Source: an uncultured Tateyamaria sp. (lineage in GTDB: Bacteria; Pseudomonadota; Alphaproteobacteria; Rhodobacterales; Rhodobacteraceae). Taken from it: 64,000 nucleotides of DNA. Position 1 is the stretch's first letter. Each line of letters opens with the position of its first letter. This document shows, in pieces, positions 35,871 to 44,130 of the stretch. The notes beneath the pieces were generated by a model that worked only from the letters and a program-made list of their open reading frames with translations, had not been told where the DNA came from and searched no databases. The stretch spans positions 281,065 to 345,064 of the forward strand of contig NZ_CANKXW010000004.1 in assembly GCF_947487805.1 (NCBI RefSeq), given 5' to 3'. The translations under genes were made by a program, and so were the position numbers.

Positions 35871-37238
35871 CTAGCGTGGCCGCACCGATGGCTGGCGATG
35901 CGTGGACGCGCCTGCCTTGCCGCGTCGAAGTGCAAGGCGCAACTGATCAAAGCTGTGCGCACATCCATGACCATGTGTCTGTGCCATCAGCTCATCCAGC
36001 GCCGGCCAGATCGCGATGGCCGTGTCGATGTCGGCATCTGTGCCAGCCGAATAGAGGCCAGCCGAAATCATCATCCTGTTTCTTTCGTAGATGCTCAGGT
36101 GCTTGCGCACCTCGGCGATCGCGCTGTTCTCGTCTGCGCTGGCGGCATCGGGCAGACTGCGCGAGACGGACTTTAGAACGTCGATTGCGGGGAAGCGCCC
36201 TCGTTCCGCAATGTCGCGATCAAGGACGACGTGGCCGTCGAGAACGCCGCGCAGAATATCGGCGATGGGCTCGTCCATGTCCGAACCTGCAACCAGAACG
36301 CTGAAGATTGCGGTGATGTCTCCCTGTCCTGACATGCCGGGGCCTGCCCGTTCGCATAATGACATGATCAGATGTGCCGTTGAGGGGGGAAATCCGCGCA
36401 GAACGGGTGCTTCTCCTGCGGCGACGGCAATCTCCCTGTGCGCCTCGGCAAACCGTGTGATGGAATCAGCCAGGAACAGCACCGAAAGGCCCTGATCCCG
36501 AAAATATTCCGCAATTGCCATGGCCGACCATGCACAACGTCGGCGGACCAGAGGTGCCTGATCAGACGTCGCGGCGACGACGATCGTGCGGGTGCGGCCC
36601 TCGGGGCTCAGCGTGTTGTCAACGAAATGGCGCACCTCCCGTCCGCGTTCCCCGACCATGGCAATCACCACGACATCGGCGGTCACGGTCGTGGCGAGTT
36701 TGCCCATGAGACTGGATTTTCCGACACCGGACCCGGCAAACAGGCCGATACGCTGACCGCGGACAATGGGCAGCATCGTGTCGAATATCACGTGCCCGGA
36801 ATCCAGTCGCGCACCCAGCGGTCGGCGTGCCGCGGCTGGCGGCGGGGACGATTGAAGCGGGCGCAGGTCGAACCCTTGAACCAATGGCTTTCCGTCCAAC
36901 GGCGTACCATCGGGATCCACGATACGCCCCAACCATGAAAAATCAGGCGATATCCCCGCGTTCCGGTCCAATGTCACACGGTCGCCCAGCGCGATGCCGG
37001 CCACAGGCGCGTCCGGCAGAATGATGGCAAATGTATCAGAGAGTTGCACCACCTCGCCAAGAAGCGTGGTGTTGTCGGCACGCGTGACCTCCGCACGGTC
37101 GCCAATCCGCGCGCAGTGTCCAAGGCCGGATACGGTCATCGTGCCACCCTGAACCGAGATGACGCGACCGATCGGGCGCACATGCGTCAAACCTGACAAA
37201 TGCTGTTCCAGCGATTTCATGCGTGCGGATTGCTGCAT
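35871..37238 (-). CDS. fliI: Flagellum-specific ATPase FliI
   Basis: A 455-residue export ATPase of the F1-beta-like family. Walker A GLFAGSGVGKSSL at about 165-177, the catalytic region MVGERGREVRHFVD at about 193-206, Walker B LFLADSITRFAEA, and the PPSTAHLIMSLCERAG segment are all visible. The N-terminal domain binds FliH. Start with AGGAGG seven bases upstream. It is divergent from flgB and stands apart from fliH here. Confidence 0.94.
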   Translation of the reverse strand: MQQSARMKSLEQHLSGLTHVRPIGRVISVQGGTMTVSGLGHCARIGDRAEVTRADNTTLLGEVVQLSDTFAIILPDAPVAGIALGDRVTLDRNAGISPDFSWLGRIVDPDGTPLDGKPLVQGFDLRPLQSSPPPAAARRPLGARLDSGHVIFDTMLPIVRGQRIGLFAGSGVGKSSLMGKLATTVTADVVVIAMVGERGREVRHFVDNTLSPEGRTRTIVVAATSDQAPLVRRRCAWSAMAIAEYFRDQGLSVLFLADSITRFAEAHREIAVAAGEAPVLRGFPPSTAHLIMSLCERAGPGMSGQGDITAIFSVLVAGSDMDEPIADILRGVLDGHVVLDRDIAERGRFPAIDVLKSVSRSLPDAASADENSAIAEVRKHLSIYERNRMMISAGLYSAGTDADIDTAIAIWPALDELMAQTHGHGCAHSFDQLRLALRRGKAGASTHRQPSVRPR

Positions 37239-37282
37239 CGGATCCTCCTGATGGCTGCAAACAAATTCTTAGGGAATCACAG

Positions 37283-37297
37283 TTAAGCCTTGGTTGA
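37283..37297. promoter_or_regulatory. CtrA-like box TTAA-N7-TTGA
   Basis: TTAAGCCTTGGTTGA lies 24 bases before the flgB start in the 82-base gap shared with fliI. It has one mismatch to TTAA-N7-TTAA. Position between two divergent flagellar units supports a CtrA site, not proven. Confidence 0.45.
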
Positions 37298-37320
37298 AAT
37301 TGCTCGAGGGAGAAGCCCCG

Positions 37321-37713
37321 ATGTTCCAGAACCTCACCGTTTTTGAAACGGCACACGCGATGGCGGTCCATGCAGGACAGCGCCAGGCCGTGATTTCTCA
37401 GAACGTGGCTAATGCGGATACACCCGGATTCGTCGGCCGCGATCTGCCCAGCTTTCAGGATATATACGCGCCCAAGGATGGCACAGGCACGCTGCAGCGA
37501 GCGACGCGGCCTGGGCACCTGCATGGCGTTACGGCCGACGGCGTCGATGGCATGATGCGCGAAGATCGCAGTTTTGCAGCACCCGATGGCAACACCGTTT
37601 CGATCGAGACGGAAATGATGCGCGCCACCGAAGCCAAGCGGCAACATGACCGGTCACTGGCGATCTACAAATCCGCGCTCAGCATCCTTCGATCAAGCCT
37701 TGGCCGACAGTAG
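37321..37713 (+). CDS. flgB: Flagellar proximal rod protein FlgB
   Basis: A 130-residue rod protein with the family signature QAVISQNVANADTPGFVGRDL at about 22-42 and the C-terminal heptad helix. Start at 37321 with GGGAG eight bases upstream. First gene of the flgB-flgC-fliE-fliQ-flgF-flgG-flgA-flgH-fliL run. Confidence 0.93.
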   Translation: MFQNLTVFETAHAMAVHAGQRQAVISQNVANADTPGFVGRDLPSFQDIYAPKDGTGTLQRATRPGHLHGVTADGVDGMMREDRSFAAPDGNTVSIETEMMRATEAKRQHDRSLAIYKSALSILRSSLGRQ

Positions 37714-37724
37714 GAGCGATTGAA

Positions 37725-38117
37725 ATGAACGAGTTTTCCAAAGCCCTGTCCGTCTCGACCAGTGCGCTTCAGGCGCAGGCATCGCGGTTGCGGCACCTGT
37801 CCGAGAATATTTCCAACGCGGACACGCCGGGATATCGGCGCAAGACCATTCCTTTCCAAACCGCATTCAACGCGGATCAAGGGGTGGCGCGGGTCGAGGT
37901 GGGGCGCATGTCCTTGGATGACCGGCCTTTGGAGCGGGTGTATGACCCCTCGCACCCCATGGCCGATGACACGGGTCATTTTGACGGATCCAATGTGGAT
38001 CTGTTGATCGAACTGGCCGACGCCCGCGAAGCACAGCGGAGCTATGAAGCCAACCTCAAGATGTTTGAACAGGCCCGGCAGATGTCGTCCGGGCTCATGC
38101 AGTTGTTGCGTCGCTAA
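37725..38117 (+). CDS. flgC: Flagellar proximal rod protein FlgC
   Basis: A 130-residue rod protein: ASRLRHLSENISNADTPGYRRK (signature, about 20-41) and the C-terminal DAREAQRSYEANLKMFEQARQM helix that packs in the rod. Eleven bases after flgB. Confidence 0.94.
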   Translation: MNEFSKALSVSTSALQAQASRLRHLSENISNADTPGYRRKTIPFQTAFNADQGVARVEVGRMSLDDRPLERVYDPSHPMADDTGHFDGSNVDLLIELADAREAQRSYEANLKMFEQARQMSSGLMQLLRR

Positions 38118-38143
38118 GCGACGCGTTACCCAGGAGATCCAGA

Positions 38144-38428
38144 ATGGATTCAGCAGCACTTTCAGCCGTCCAGAACTATACCGCATCCAAATCTGCAACC
38201 CGCCCGGGGACCACGCCGGGGGACAGCATGTTTGGCCGCGTCGTGTCGGATTTCGCGCAAACGCTTGCCCAAGGTGAGCATGTGGCCCAGCAGGCCATGG
38301 TGGGCGATGCCGATCCGCATGCGTTGGTGCAGGCACTGGCGCAGACAGAATTGGCCGTGGAGACGGCGGTGACCGTGCGCAACAAGGTCGTTGAAGCGTA
38401 TCAGGAAATCCTGCGGATGCCTGTCTGA
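38144..38428 (+). CDS. fliE: Flagellar hook-basal body protein FliE
   Basis: A 94-residue FliE linking the MS ring to the rod. The C-terminal half (DPHALVQALAQTELAVETAVTVRNKVVEAYQEILRMPV) is the conserved part. One base separates its stop from the fliQ start. Confidence 0.92.
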   Translation: MDSAALSAVQNYTASKSATRPGTTPGDSMFGRVVSDFAQTLAQGEHVAQQAMVGDADPHALVQALAQTELAVETAVTVRNKVVEAYQEILRMPV

Positions 38429-38429
38429 G

Positions 38430-38699
38430 ATGCTGAATGAGGTCATCTTTTTCGACACGATGCGTCAGGGCCTTTGGGTCGCGGTGATCGTGTCCATCCC
38501 GATCCTGACCATGGCGCTTGTTGCCGGTGTCTCGATCGGTTTGGTTCAGGCCCTGACGTCCATCCAGGAAATGACGCTGACCTTCGTGCCCAAGCTGGCG
38601 GCGATCATGATCGTCTTCTGGATGTCGATGGGCTTCATGACACAAACGATGGTGTCGTTTTTCCACGACCGCATCATTCCCCTGATCATCGGAGGTTAA
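38430..38699 (+). CDS. fliQ: Flagellar export gate protein FliQ
   Basis: An 89-residue, two-helix membrane protein. Helices are at about 14-38 and 50-72, with the conserved PILTMALVAGVSIGLVQALTSIQEMTLTFVPK core. It forms part of the FliPQR export gate. Encoded away from fliP and fliR, as usual in Rhodobacterales. Its last codons carry the GGAGG of flgF. Confidence 0.93.
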   Translation: MLNEVIFFDTMRQGLWVAVIVSIPILTMALVAGVSIGLVQALTSIQEMTLTFVPKLAAIMIVFWMSMGFMTQTMVSFFHDRIIPLIIGG

Positions 38700-38701
38700 C
38701 C

Positions 38702-39421
38702 TTGGACAGCACCGGATATATCACGCTCACCCGACAATCTGGCCTGATGCGCGAGATGCAGGTTGTCGCCAACAACATCGCCAACGCCGCCACCACCGGA
38801 TATCGCCAGGAAGGGATCATATTCTCCGAATATGTGCAGGGGATCGAAGGTGGCGCATCGCTTTCCATGGGGCAGGGCAATGTGCGGCGCACGCTGTTTG
38901 ATCAGGGTACGTTGTCCCAGACCGGCGGCACCTTCGATTTTGCGATCGAGGGTGACGGATTTTTCCTGATCGACACGCCGCAGGGTGAGCGATTGACCCG
39001 TGCCGGCAGCTTCACGCCTAACGCCGCGGGGGATCTGGTGACACCGGACGGGCACAGTGTTCTGGACGCCGGTGGCGCCCCGGTTTTTGTGCCGCCTGAC
39101 GCGCGGTCCATCTCGGTTTCGCCGGACGGAATGATCAGCGCGGACGGAAATCTGGTTGGGCAGATCGGGCTTGTCCGTCCGATTGAGTCCGGTGACATGA
39201 CGCGGCAATCGGGCCTGATGTTTGACGCGGCTGGTGGGTTCGAACCCGCCGAAGGGGCGCGGATGATGCAGGGGTTCGTCGAAGAATCGAATGTGAACCC
39301 GATTGGACAGTTGGCCCGCATGATCGAAATCCAGCGGGCCTATGAAATGGGCCAGAGCTTTCTTGATTCCGAAGACGAACGGGTGCGCCGCGCCATGGAC
39401 GCCATGTTGAAATCTAACTGA
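38702..39421 (+). CDS. flgF: Flagellar proximal rod protein FlgF
   Basis: A 239-residue rod protein: N-terminal LTRQSGLMREMQVVANNIANAATTGYR signature and C-terminal NPIGQLARMIEIQRAYEMGQ. No ATG fits. A TTG at 38702 has GGAGG seven bases upstream within the fliQ end, and it gives the family's usual length. Confidence 0.9.
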   Translation: MDSTGYITLTRQSGLMREMQVVANNIANAATTGYRQEGIIFSEYVQGIEGGASLSMGQGNVRRTLFDQGTLSQTGGTFDFAIEGDGFFLIDTPQGERLTRAGSFTPNAAGDLVTPDGHSVLDAGGAPVFVPPDARSISVSPDGMISADGNLVGQIGLVRPIESGDMTRQSGLMFDAAGGFEPAEGARMMQGFVEESNVNPIGQLARMIEIQRAYEMGQSFLDSEDERVRRAMDAMLKSN

Positions 39422-39431
39422 GGAGACGCCA

Positions 39432-40217
39432 ATGCGCGCCCTGAAAATTGCAGCCACCGGGATGCTTGCCCAGCAGATGCGGGTCGAGACGATTTCGAAC
39501 AACCTCGCAAATATGAGCACCACCGGATACAACACCCGACGCGCCGAATTTGCGGACTTGCATTACCAGCAAATGACCCGGCCGGGCGCGATCAACGCCT
39601 CTGACGGAACGGTTTTGCCGACAGGCGTACAGCTTGGCCTTGGGGTGCGGCCTGCAGCGGTATCCGTGCACCTTGCCCAGGGGTCCTTGGCCGCGACGGG
39701 CGGCGATCTGGATGTTGCAATTGACGGGAACGGGTATCTCGAGGTGACGCTGCCGTCTGGCCAGACGGCCTATACCCGCGATGGCGGCCTCAAACGCACC
39801 GGTGAAGGCCTGATCGTGACATCCGATGGGTACCCGGTCGCGCCTGATGTGGTTATTCCCGCGGATGCGCGCAGCATTTCCATCAATGGTGATGGTGAGA
39901 TCTATGCCTATTTCGCCGAAGCCGTTGCGGGCCAGTTGATCGGGCAGTTCAACCTGACAGGGTTCACGAACTCCAAAGGTCTCGAAGCGGTGGGCAGCAA
40001 CCTGTTTGTCGAAACCGAAGCGTCGGGCCCGCCGATCGTCTCGACGCCTGGTCAGGACGGTCTGGGCACGCTGCGTCAAGGGTTTCTCGAGGAAAGCTCC
40101 GTGGATGCGGTGCGCGAAATCACCCATCTGATCGCGGCGCAACGAGGGTATGAGATGAATTCCAAGGTCATTTCAGCCGCAGATCAGATGATGAGCGCGA
40201 TGACGCAAATCCGATGA
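39432..40217 (+). CDS. flgG: Flagellar distal rod protein FlgG
   Basis: A 261-residue FlgG: MRALKIAATGMLAQQMRVETISNNLANMSTTGYN at the start, and the C-terminal REITHLIAAQRGYEMNSKVIS helix. GAGGAG precedes the ATG. Overlaps flgA by 4 bases. Confidence 0.95.
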   Translation: MRALKIAATGMLAQQMRVETISNNLANMSTTGYNTRRAEFADLHYQQMTRPGAINASDGTVLPTGVQLGLGVRPAAVSVHLAQGSLAATGGDLDVAIDGNGYLEVTLPSGQTAYTRDGGLKRTGEGLIVTSDGYPVAPDVVIPADARSISINGDGEIYAYFAEAVAGQLIGQFNLTGFTNSKGLEAVGSNLFVETEASGPPIVSTPGQDGLGTLRQGFLEESSVDAVREITHLIAAQRGYEMNSKVISAADQMMSAMTQIR

Positions 40218-40630
40218 TGAAGTGGCTTTGCATTCTTCTTGTGACCGCGCCGATGGCGATGGCGGACGTCGTTGTGCCGACGCGCACCTTGCGGCCTGGC
40301 ACGCTGATCGGCCCCGCGGATCTGACTTTGCGTGCAGGAACCCAAGCGGGAATGTTTGACCGCGTTCAGGATCTGGTCGGTCAGGAAGCGCGTGTGGCCC
40401 TTTTTGCCGGGCGGCCCATCCCCTACGAAAATATCGGCCCGCCGGCTTTGGTGGATCGCAACCAGATCGTGCCGCTGCGGTTTCAAACCGGAGTTTTGAC
40501 GATCACGTCCGAAGGCAGGTCGCTCGAACGGGGCGGCATCGGCGACCGGGTCCGCATCATGAACCTGAGTTCGCGATCCATTCTGTTCGGATTTGTTCAG
40601 GAAGACGGATCAATAGAGGTGAGACAATGA
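40214..40630 (+). CDS. flgA: P-ring assembly chaperone FlgA
   Basis: A 138-residue periplasmic protein. Signal peptide is 1-17 (cut after AMA). The SAF/ChapFlgA domain is the rest (VPTRTLRPGTLIGPADLTLRAGTQ and GLFAGRPIPYENI-like). Short form lacking the N-terminal extension of enteric FlgA. Its client FlgI is not in the window. Overlaps flgG and flgH by 4 bases each. Confidence 0.88.
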   Translation: MMKWLCILLVTAPMAMADVVVPTRTLRPGTLIGPADLTLRAGTQAGMFDRVQDLVGQEARVALFAGRPIPYENIGPPALVDRNQIVPLRFQTGVLTITSEGRSLERGGIGDRVRIMNLSSRSILFGFVQEDGSIEVRQ

Positions 40631-41379
40631 CACATTCCCTGAACAGTCGGGCCATGCGCAGCGTGGGCCTTATTGCCATCCTTGCCATGGCAAGCGCGTG
40701 CGGACGGTCCGATCACCTTGGAAAAGCACCGTCGTTTTCAAACCCGCTTGCCACGCAGGAACATTCGGCGATGGTGTCCACGGCCCTTCCAACGGTCATC
40801 GAAACCAGGACGCCGTTGGACGAAGCGTCCCTATGGAGCGGTCAACGGTCCTCGCTTTTGGGCGACAGGCGCGCGGTACGGCAGGGGGATATCCTAACCG
40901 TCGTGATTGAAATCGACGAACGAGCCGAAATTTCGAATGAGACAGATCGGTCGCGCAGCGGGTCCGAAACACTTGGCATCCCCCAGCTGGGCGGATTGCC
41001 GCAAAGGCTGGATGAGAAATTGCCGGACGGGGCGTCAACCTCCGAGTTGGTTTCGATCAACTCGAACAGCAGTTCGAGCGGGGATGGATCGGTCAAGCGG
41101 AACGAGAAATTGACACTGAGGGTCGCCGCCACAATTGTCGACATTCTCCCGAATGGCGTTCTGTCGATCTCCGGCTCACAAGAGTTGCGCGTGAATTTCG
41201 AGATGCGTGAATTGCTGGTCTCCGGGTACGTGCGCCCCGAAGACATCTCGCGCCAAAACGAGATCACCTATGACAAGATCGCTTCCGCGCGTGTGTCCTA
41301 TGGCGGTCGCGGACAGATCACGGACGTACAGCAACCCCGGCTCGGACAGCAGGTACTGGACGCTGTTCTCCCCTTTTAG
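40627..41379 (+). CDS. flgH: Flagellar L-ring lipoprotein FlgH
   Basis: A 250-residue outer-membrane lipoprotein. The lipobox is LAMASAC with Cys25. The FlgH core includes SLWSGQRSSLLGDRRAVRQGDILTVVIEIDERAEI, then VRPEDISRQNEITYDKIASARVSYGGRG. It forms the L ring with FlgI of the P ring. Ten bases before the FliL-like gene. Confidence 0.94.
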   Translation: MTHSLNSRAMRSVGLIAILAMASACGRSDHLGKAPSFSNPLATQEHSAMVSTALPTVIETRTPLDEASLWSGQRSSLLGDRRAVRQGDILTVVIEIDERAEISNETDRSRSGSETLGIPQLGGLPQRLDEKLPDGASTSELVSINSNSSSSGDGSVKRNEKLTLRVAATIVDILPNGVLSISGSQELRVNFEMRELLVSGYVRPEDISRQNEITYDKIASARVSYGGRGQITDVQQPRLGQQVLDAVLPF

Positions 41380-41388
41380 GAAACCGAG

Positions 41389-41874
41389 ATGATCAAAAAA
41401 CTTCTGCCGCTTGTTTTGCTCCTGATCGGTCTTGGTGCCGGTGTCGGTGCAGGCATCTTTATGAGACCGGCGCCGGAGATGTCATCCGCAAATGTCACGG
41501 CGGAACCGGCCATGGTCGTCGACAAGGCGCCGGACGAGGCGCCCAATCTGGACCGCGAATATGTCAAGATGAACAACCAGTTTGTCGTGCCAATCGTGAA
41601 CGGGGAGCACGTCCAGGGCCTGGTGGTCATGTCGCTGAGCCTGGAGGTCGCGAATGGTCAGAAAGACGCGATTTATGCACGCGAGCCAAAGCTGCGGGAC
41701 TCGTTTCTGCAGGTTCTGTTCGACCACGCCAATATCGGCGGCTTTGACGGAGCCTTCACGAATGCCAACAACCTTGCCGTCCTGCGCGGGGCGCTGAGAG
41801 AAGTCGCTCAGAAAGACATGGGCGACACTGTGACGGACGTATTGATTGTCGAAATCGCGCGTCAGGACTACTGA
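41389..41874 (+). CDS. FliL-like basal-body-associated protein, first copy
   Basis: A 161-residue protein with an N-terminal membrane helix (about 4-22) and a periplasmic domain of the FliL/SPFH-like type (FVVPIVNGEHVQGLVVMSLSLEV, then TDVLIVEIARQDY at the C terminus). It is the last gene of the flgB run. A second, more typical fliL lies upstream of fliF at 50581-51069. Its end overlaps the minus-strand coiled-coil gene by 7 bases. Confidence 0.78.
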   Translation: MIKKLLPLVLLLIGLGAGVGAGIFMRPAPEMSSANVTAEPAMVVDKAPDEAPNLDREYVKMNNQFVVPIVNGEHVQGLVVMSLSLEVANGQKDAIYAREPKLRDSFLQVLFDHANIGGFDGAFTNANNLAVLRGALREVAQKDMGDTVTDVLIVEIARQDY

Positions 41875-42278
41875 TTGCGCCCAAGCGCTCCGCGAATGGC
41901 TTCGTCCAACTGCTTTTGATTTCGATGTGCGGCTTTTTCCTTTGTCGCCGCGTCGCACAAGGCTTCGGACACCAGTTTCTTGCCATGCTCACGCTTGAAC
42001 TGCGCCATGTAGGCTTCCTTCTGGGCCAGAACCTGTGCCAGATCCAGGTTCAGGCGTTGCCGTGCCTGCCCCAGCCATCGCAACCAGATGACATCCCCTC
42101 CGATGGCACGCAACTGCGCCTGGTCTGCCGGTTGCGCGTGCGTTTCGAAGGCCAACTCACGCAGTCGCGCGAGCTCTGCGCGCAATGCAGATTCCCGCGC
42201 GGTGAGATCGGCCAATTGCTGTTGGCGCTTCTGGAATTTGAGCGCGCTCAACACCTTGATGTCCTCGAGGTCAGTCAT
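41868..42278 (-). CDS. Coiled-coil export-apparatus protein, FliJ candidate
   Basis: A 136-residue highly charged, helical protein (QQQLADLTARESALRAELARL, about 18-40; QKEAYMAQFKREHGKKL, about 85-102). It follows flhB with ATGA overlap at the end of the flhA-fliR-flhB operon. Length, charge and predicted two-helix coiled coil fit FliJ/YscO stalk proteins, and no fliJ is otherwise seen. The assignment is by context and shape, not by a clear sequence match. Confidence 0.55.
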   Translation of the reverse strand: MTDLEDIKVLSALKFQKRQQQLADLTARESALRAELARLRELAFETHAQPADQAQLRAIGGDVIWLRWLGQARQRLNLDLAQVLAQKEAYMAQFKREHGKKLVSEALCDAATKEKAAHRNQKQLDEAIRGALGRNQ

Positions 42279-43366
42279 TGAAACCCTCGCTTCGCCCGCG
42301 CGCGCATGTCATCGGCAAATCGGATCGCGGCCGCCACGGCCTGGTAGTGATCCGGTGAAATTTCGGCGCCGATTTCAGTTGTGGCGAACAGCGCTCGTGC
42401 TGTCGGAGGGTCACTGTGGATGGGAACGGCCGCCTCGGCGGCGACTTCCCGCATGCGCAGCGCAATTTCGTCAACACCTTTTGCGACACAGGTCGGAGCA
42501 GTGCCGGCGGCGCGCGTCCATTTCAGGGCAACCGCGTAATGTGTCGGGTTGACGACAATGACGTCCGCATTCGGCACCTCGGCCATCATTTGTTGCGTGG
42601 CGATGGCCTGCGCGCGGGCACGTCGTTCCTGTTTGAGGTGTGGGTCGCCTTCGGAGTTCTTGGTTTCATCCATGATTTCCTTGCGCGACATACGGTTTTT
42701 TCGGATGTGCTCCTGATGTTGCCACACCGCATCGATGGCACCGAGGCAAAAGCTGATCAATACGACCACCAGCAGGAAGGCGACGATCAGCTCTGCCAGC
42801 AAGGCGACCACCGTGCCGGGACTGCTGTGAATCACCGTCACCATCTCCGGCAGACGGCTTTCCAGGAAGATCGCCAGAAATGCGGAGTAGAGAATGAGCT
42901 TGGTAAAGCTTTTTCCGAATTCGAAAAATCCGCCGCGTCCAAATTTTTGCTTGGCGTTCTGCAAAAGCGAAATGCGGGAGAGTTTCGGTTGAAGCTTGGT
43001 AGGGGCAACGACGAAGGCGCGTTGCGCCAGGATTGCACCCAATACGGCGAGGGCCGGCAATGCAAAGATCGGGATCATCGACAAGACGGTTTGCCAAAGG
43101 ACACCGCCCATGACGGCGGTGGTGCCGCCATTGAACAAGGCATCGGCAAAACCAGAAGACTGGTCGAGCAGAACCTGCATATGCGTGCCCAGAGAAACGA
43201 CCGATTGCGTGCCGACGGCAAGCAGCGCGACGGTCAAACCGGCATATCCCGCCGCCGTTTGCAGATCCACCGACCGCGCGATTTCCCCTTTCTTGCGCGC
43301 GTCAAGCAATTTCTGCGGCGTGGGGTCAAATGACTTGTCGGTATCTTCGTCCTGCCCGCTCATCAT
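42275..43366 (-). CDS. flhB: Flagellar export switch protein FlhB
   Basis: A 363-residue FlhB. Four membrane helices lie between about 36 and 210. The autocleavage site NPTH is at N273-H276 (VIVVNPTHYAVALKW) in the cytoplasmic domain, and the export-signal loop KKGEIARS is near residue 26. It controls the switch from hook to filament substrates together with FliK. ATGA overlaps with fliR and the coiled-coil gene. Confidence 0.95.
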   Translation of the reverse strand: MMSGQDEDTDKSFDPTPQKLLDARKKGEIARSVDLQTAAGYAGLTVALLAVGTQSVVSLGTHMQVLLDQSSGFADALFNGGTTAVMGGVLWQTVLSMIPIFALPALAVLGAILAQRAFVVAPTKLQPKLSRISLLQNAKQKFGRGGFFEFGKSFTKLILYSAFLAIFLESRLPEMVTVIHSSPGTVVALLAELIVAFLLVVVLISFCLGAIDAVWQHQEHIRKNRMSRKEIMDETKNSEGDPHLKQERRARAQAIATQQMMAEVPNADVIVVNPTHYAVALKWTRAAGTAPTCVAKGVDEIALRMREVAAEAAVPIHSDPPTARALFATTEIGAEISPDHYQAVAAAIRFADDMRARAKRGFQ

Positions 43367-44130
43367 GGCACCTGAGTTGGATTTGCGATGAACCGGTCAA
43401 GCGCCGCCAGCCAGACTTCGAGCATTGTCGGCGCGGCGAGAAACAACAGGAACAATCCACCCAAGGTGATCACGGGCGCACCGACAAAGGCTACCATCAA
43501 CTGGGGCATGGCCTTGTTGATGACGCCAAGGGCCAGATTGTAGAGAATGGACATCAACACGAACGGGGCGGCCAACACGAATGCCAGCTCGAAGGCACGT
43601 GCAACCTGTGCCAAACCCCAGTCCGCTAGATCCGCGCCACTGGAAAACAGCCCGATTGGGAAAAGTATGTAGGAATGGATCAAAAGCTGCGCCGCCTTGA
43701 CATGCAATCCGGCCATCACGGCCAAGGCGACCGCGCCAACGGTCAGGACGTATCCCATGGCGGGCAAGGGTTCGATCGAAGCGCCGCCGAGGATCTGGGA
43801 CAGCGATGTCGATTGTGCCGCGATCGATCCGGCCGTTTGCAACGCCAGAATGAAAAGACGAATGCCGATCCCAAGGAAGGCGCCCACCAGAACCTCCGTC
43901 AGCGCCACCTGGGCCAACACACTGAGGGAATAGGCCGGTGGTTCGACGGACAGGGCAGGTGCAACAATCGACGTAAAGGCGATGGCGATCACCAGCTTGA
44001 TCCGGCTCGGCACGCTTTGCTCTCCGAAACCGGGCAGCAGCGAAGCCGTTGCGGCAACACGCAAAAAGACGATGAAACCCAGCCAAAGGCTGTCCTGGAT
44101 GCTCGACAGCAGCTGGGCGGCATCGCTCAT
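43363..44130 (-). CDS. fliR: Flagellar export gate protein FliR
   Basis: A 255-residue membrane protein with about six helices, the family start FIVFLRVAATASLLPGFGEQSVPSRIKLVIAIAFT and a C-terminal MVAFVGAPVITLGGLFLLFLAAPTMLEVW. It assembles with FliP and FliQ. Overlaps flhA and flhB by 4 bases. Confidence 0.94.
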   Translation of the reverse strand: MSDAAQLLSSIQDSLWLGFIVFLRVAATASLLPGFGEQSVPSRIKLVIAIAFTSIVAPALSVEPPAYSLSVLAQVALTEVLVGAFLGIGIRLFILALQTAGSIAAQSTSLSQILGGASIEPLPAMGYVLTVGAVALAVMAGLHVKAAQLLIHSYILFPIGLFSSGADLADWGLAQVARAFELAFVLAAPFVLMSILYNLALGVINKAMPQLMVAFVGAPVITLGGLFLLFLAAPTMLEVWLAALDRFIANPTQVP

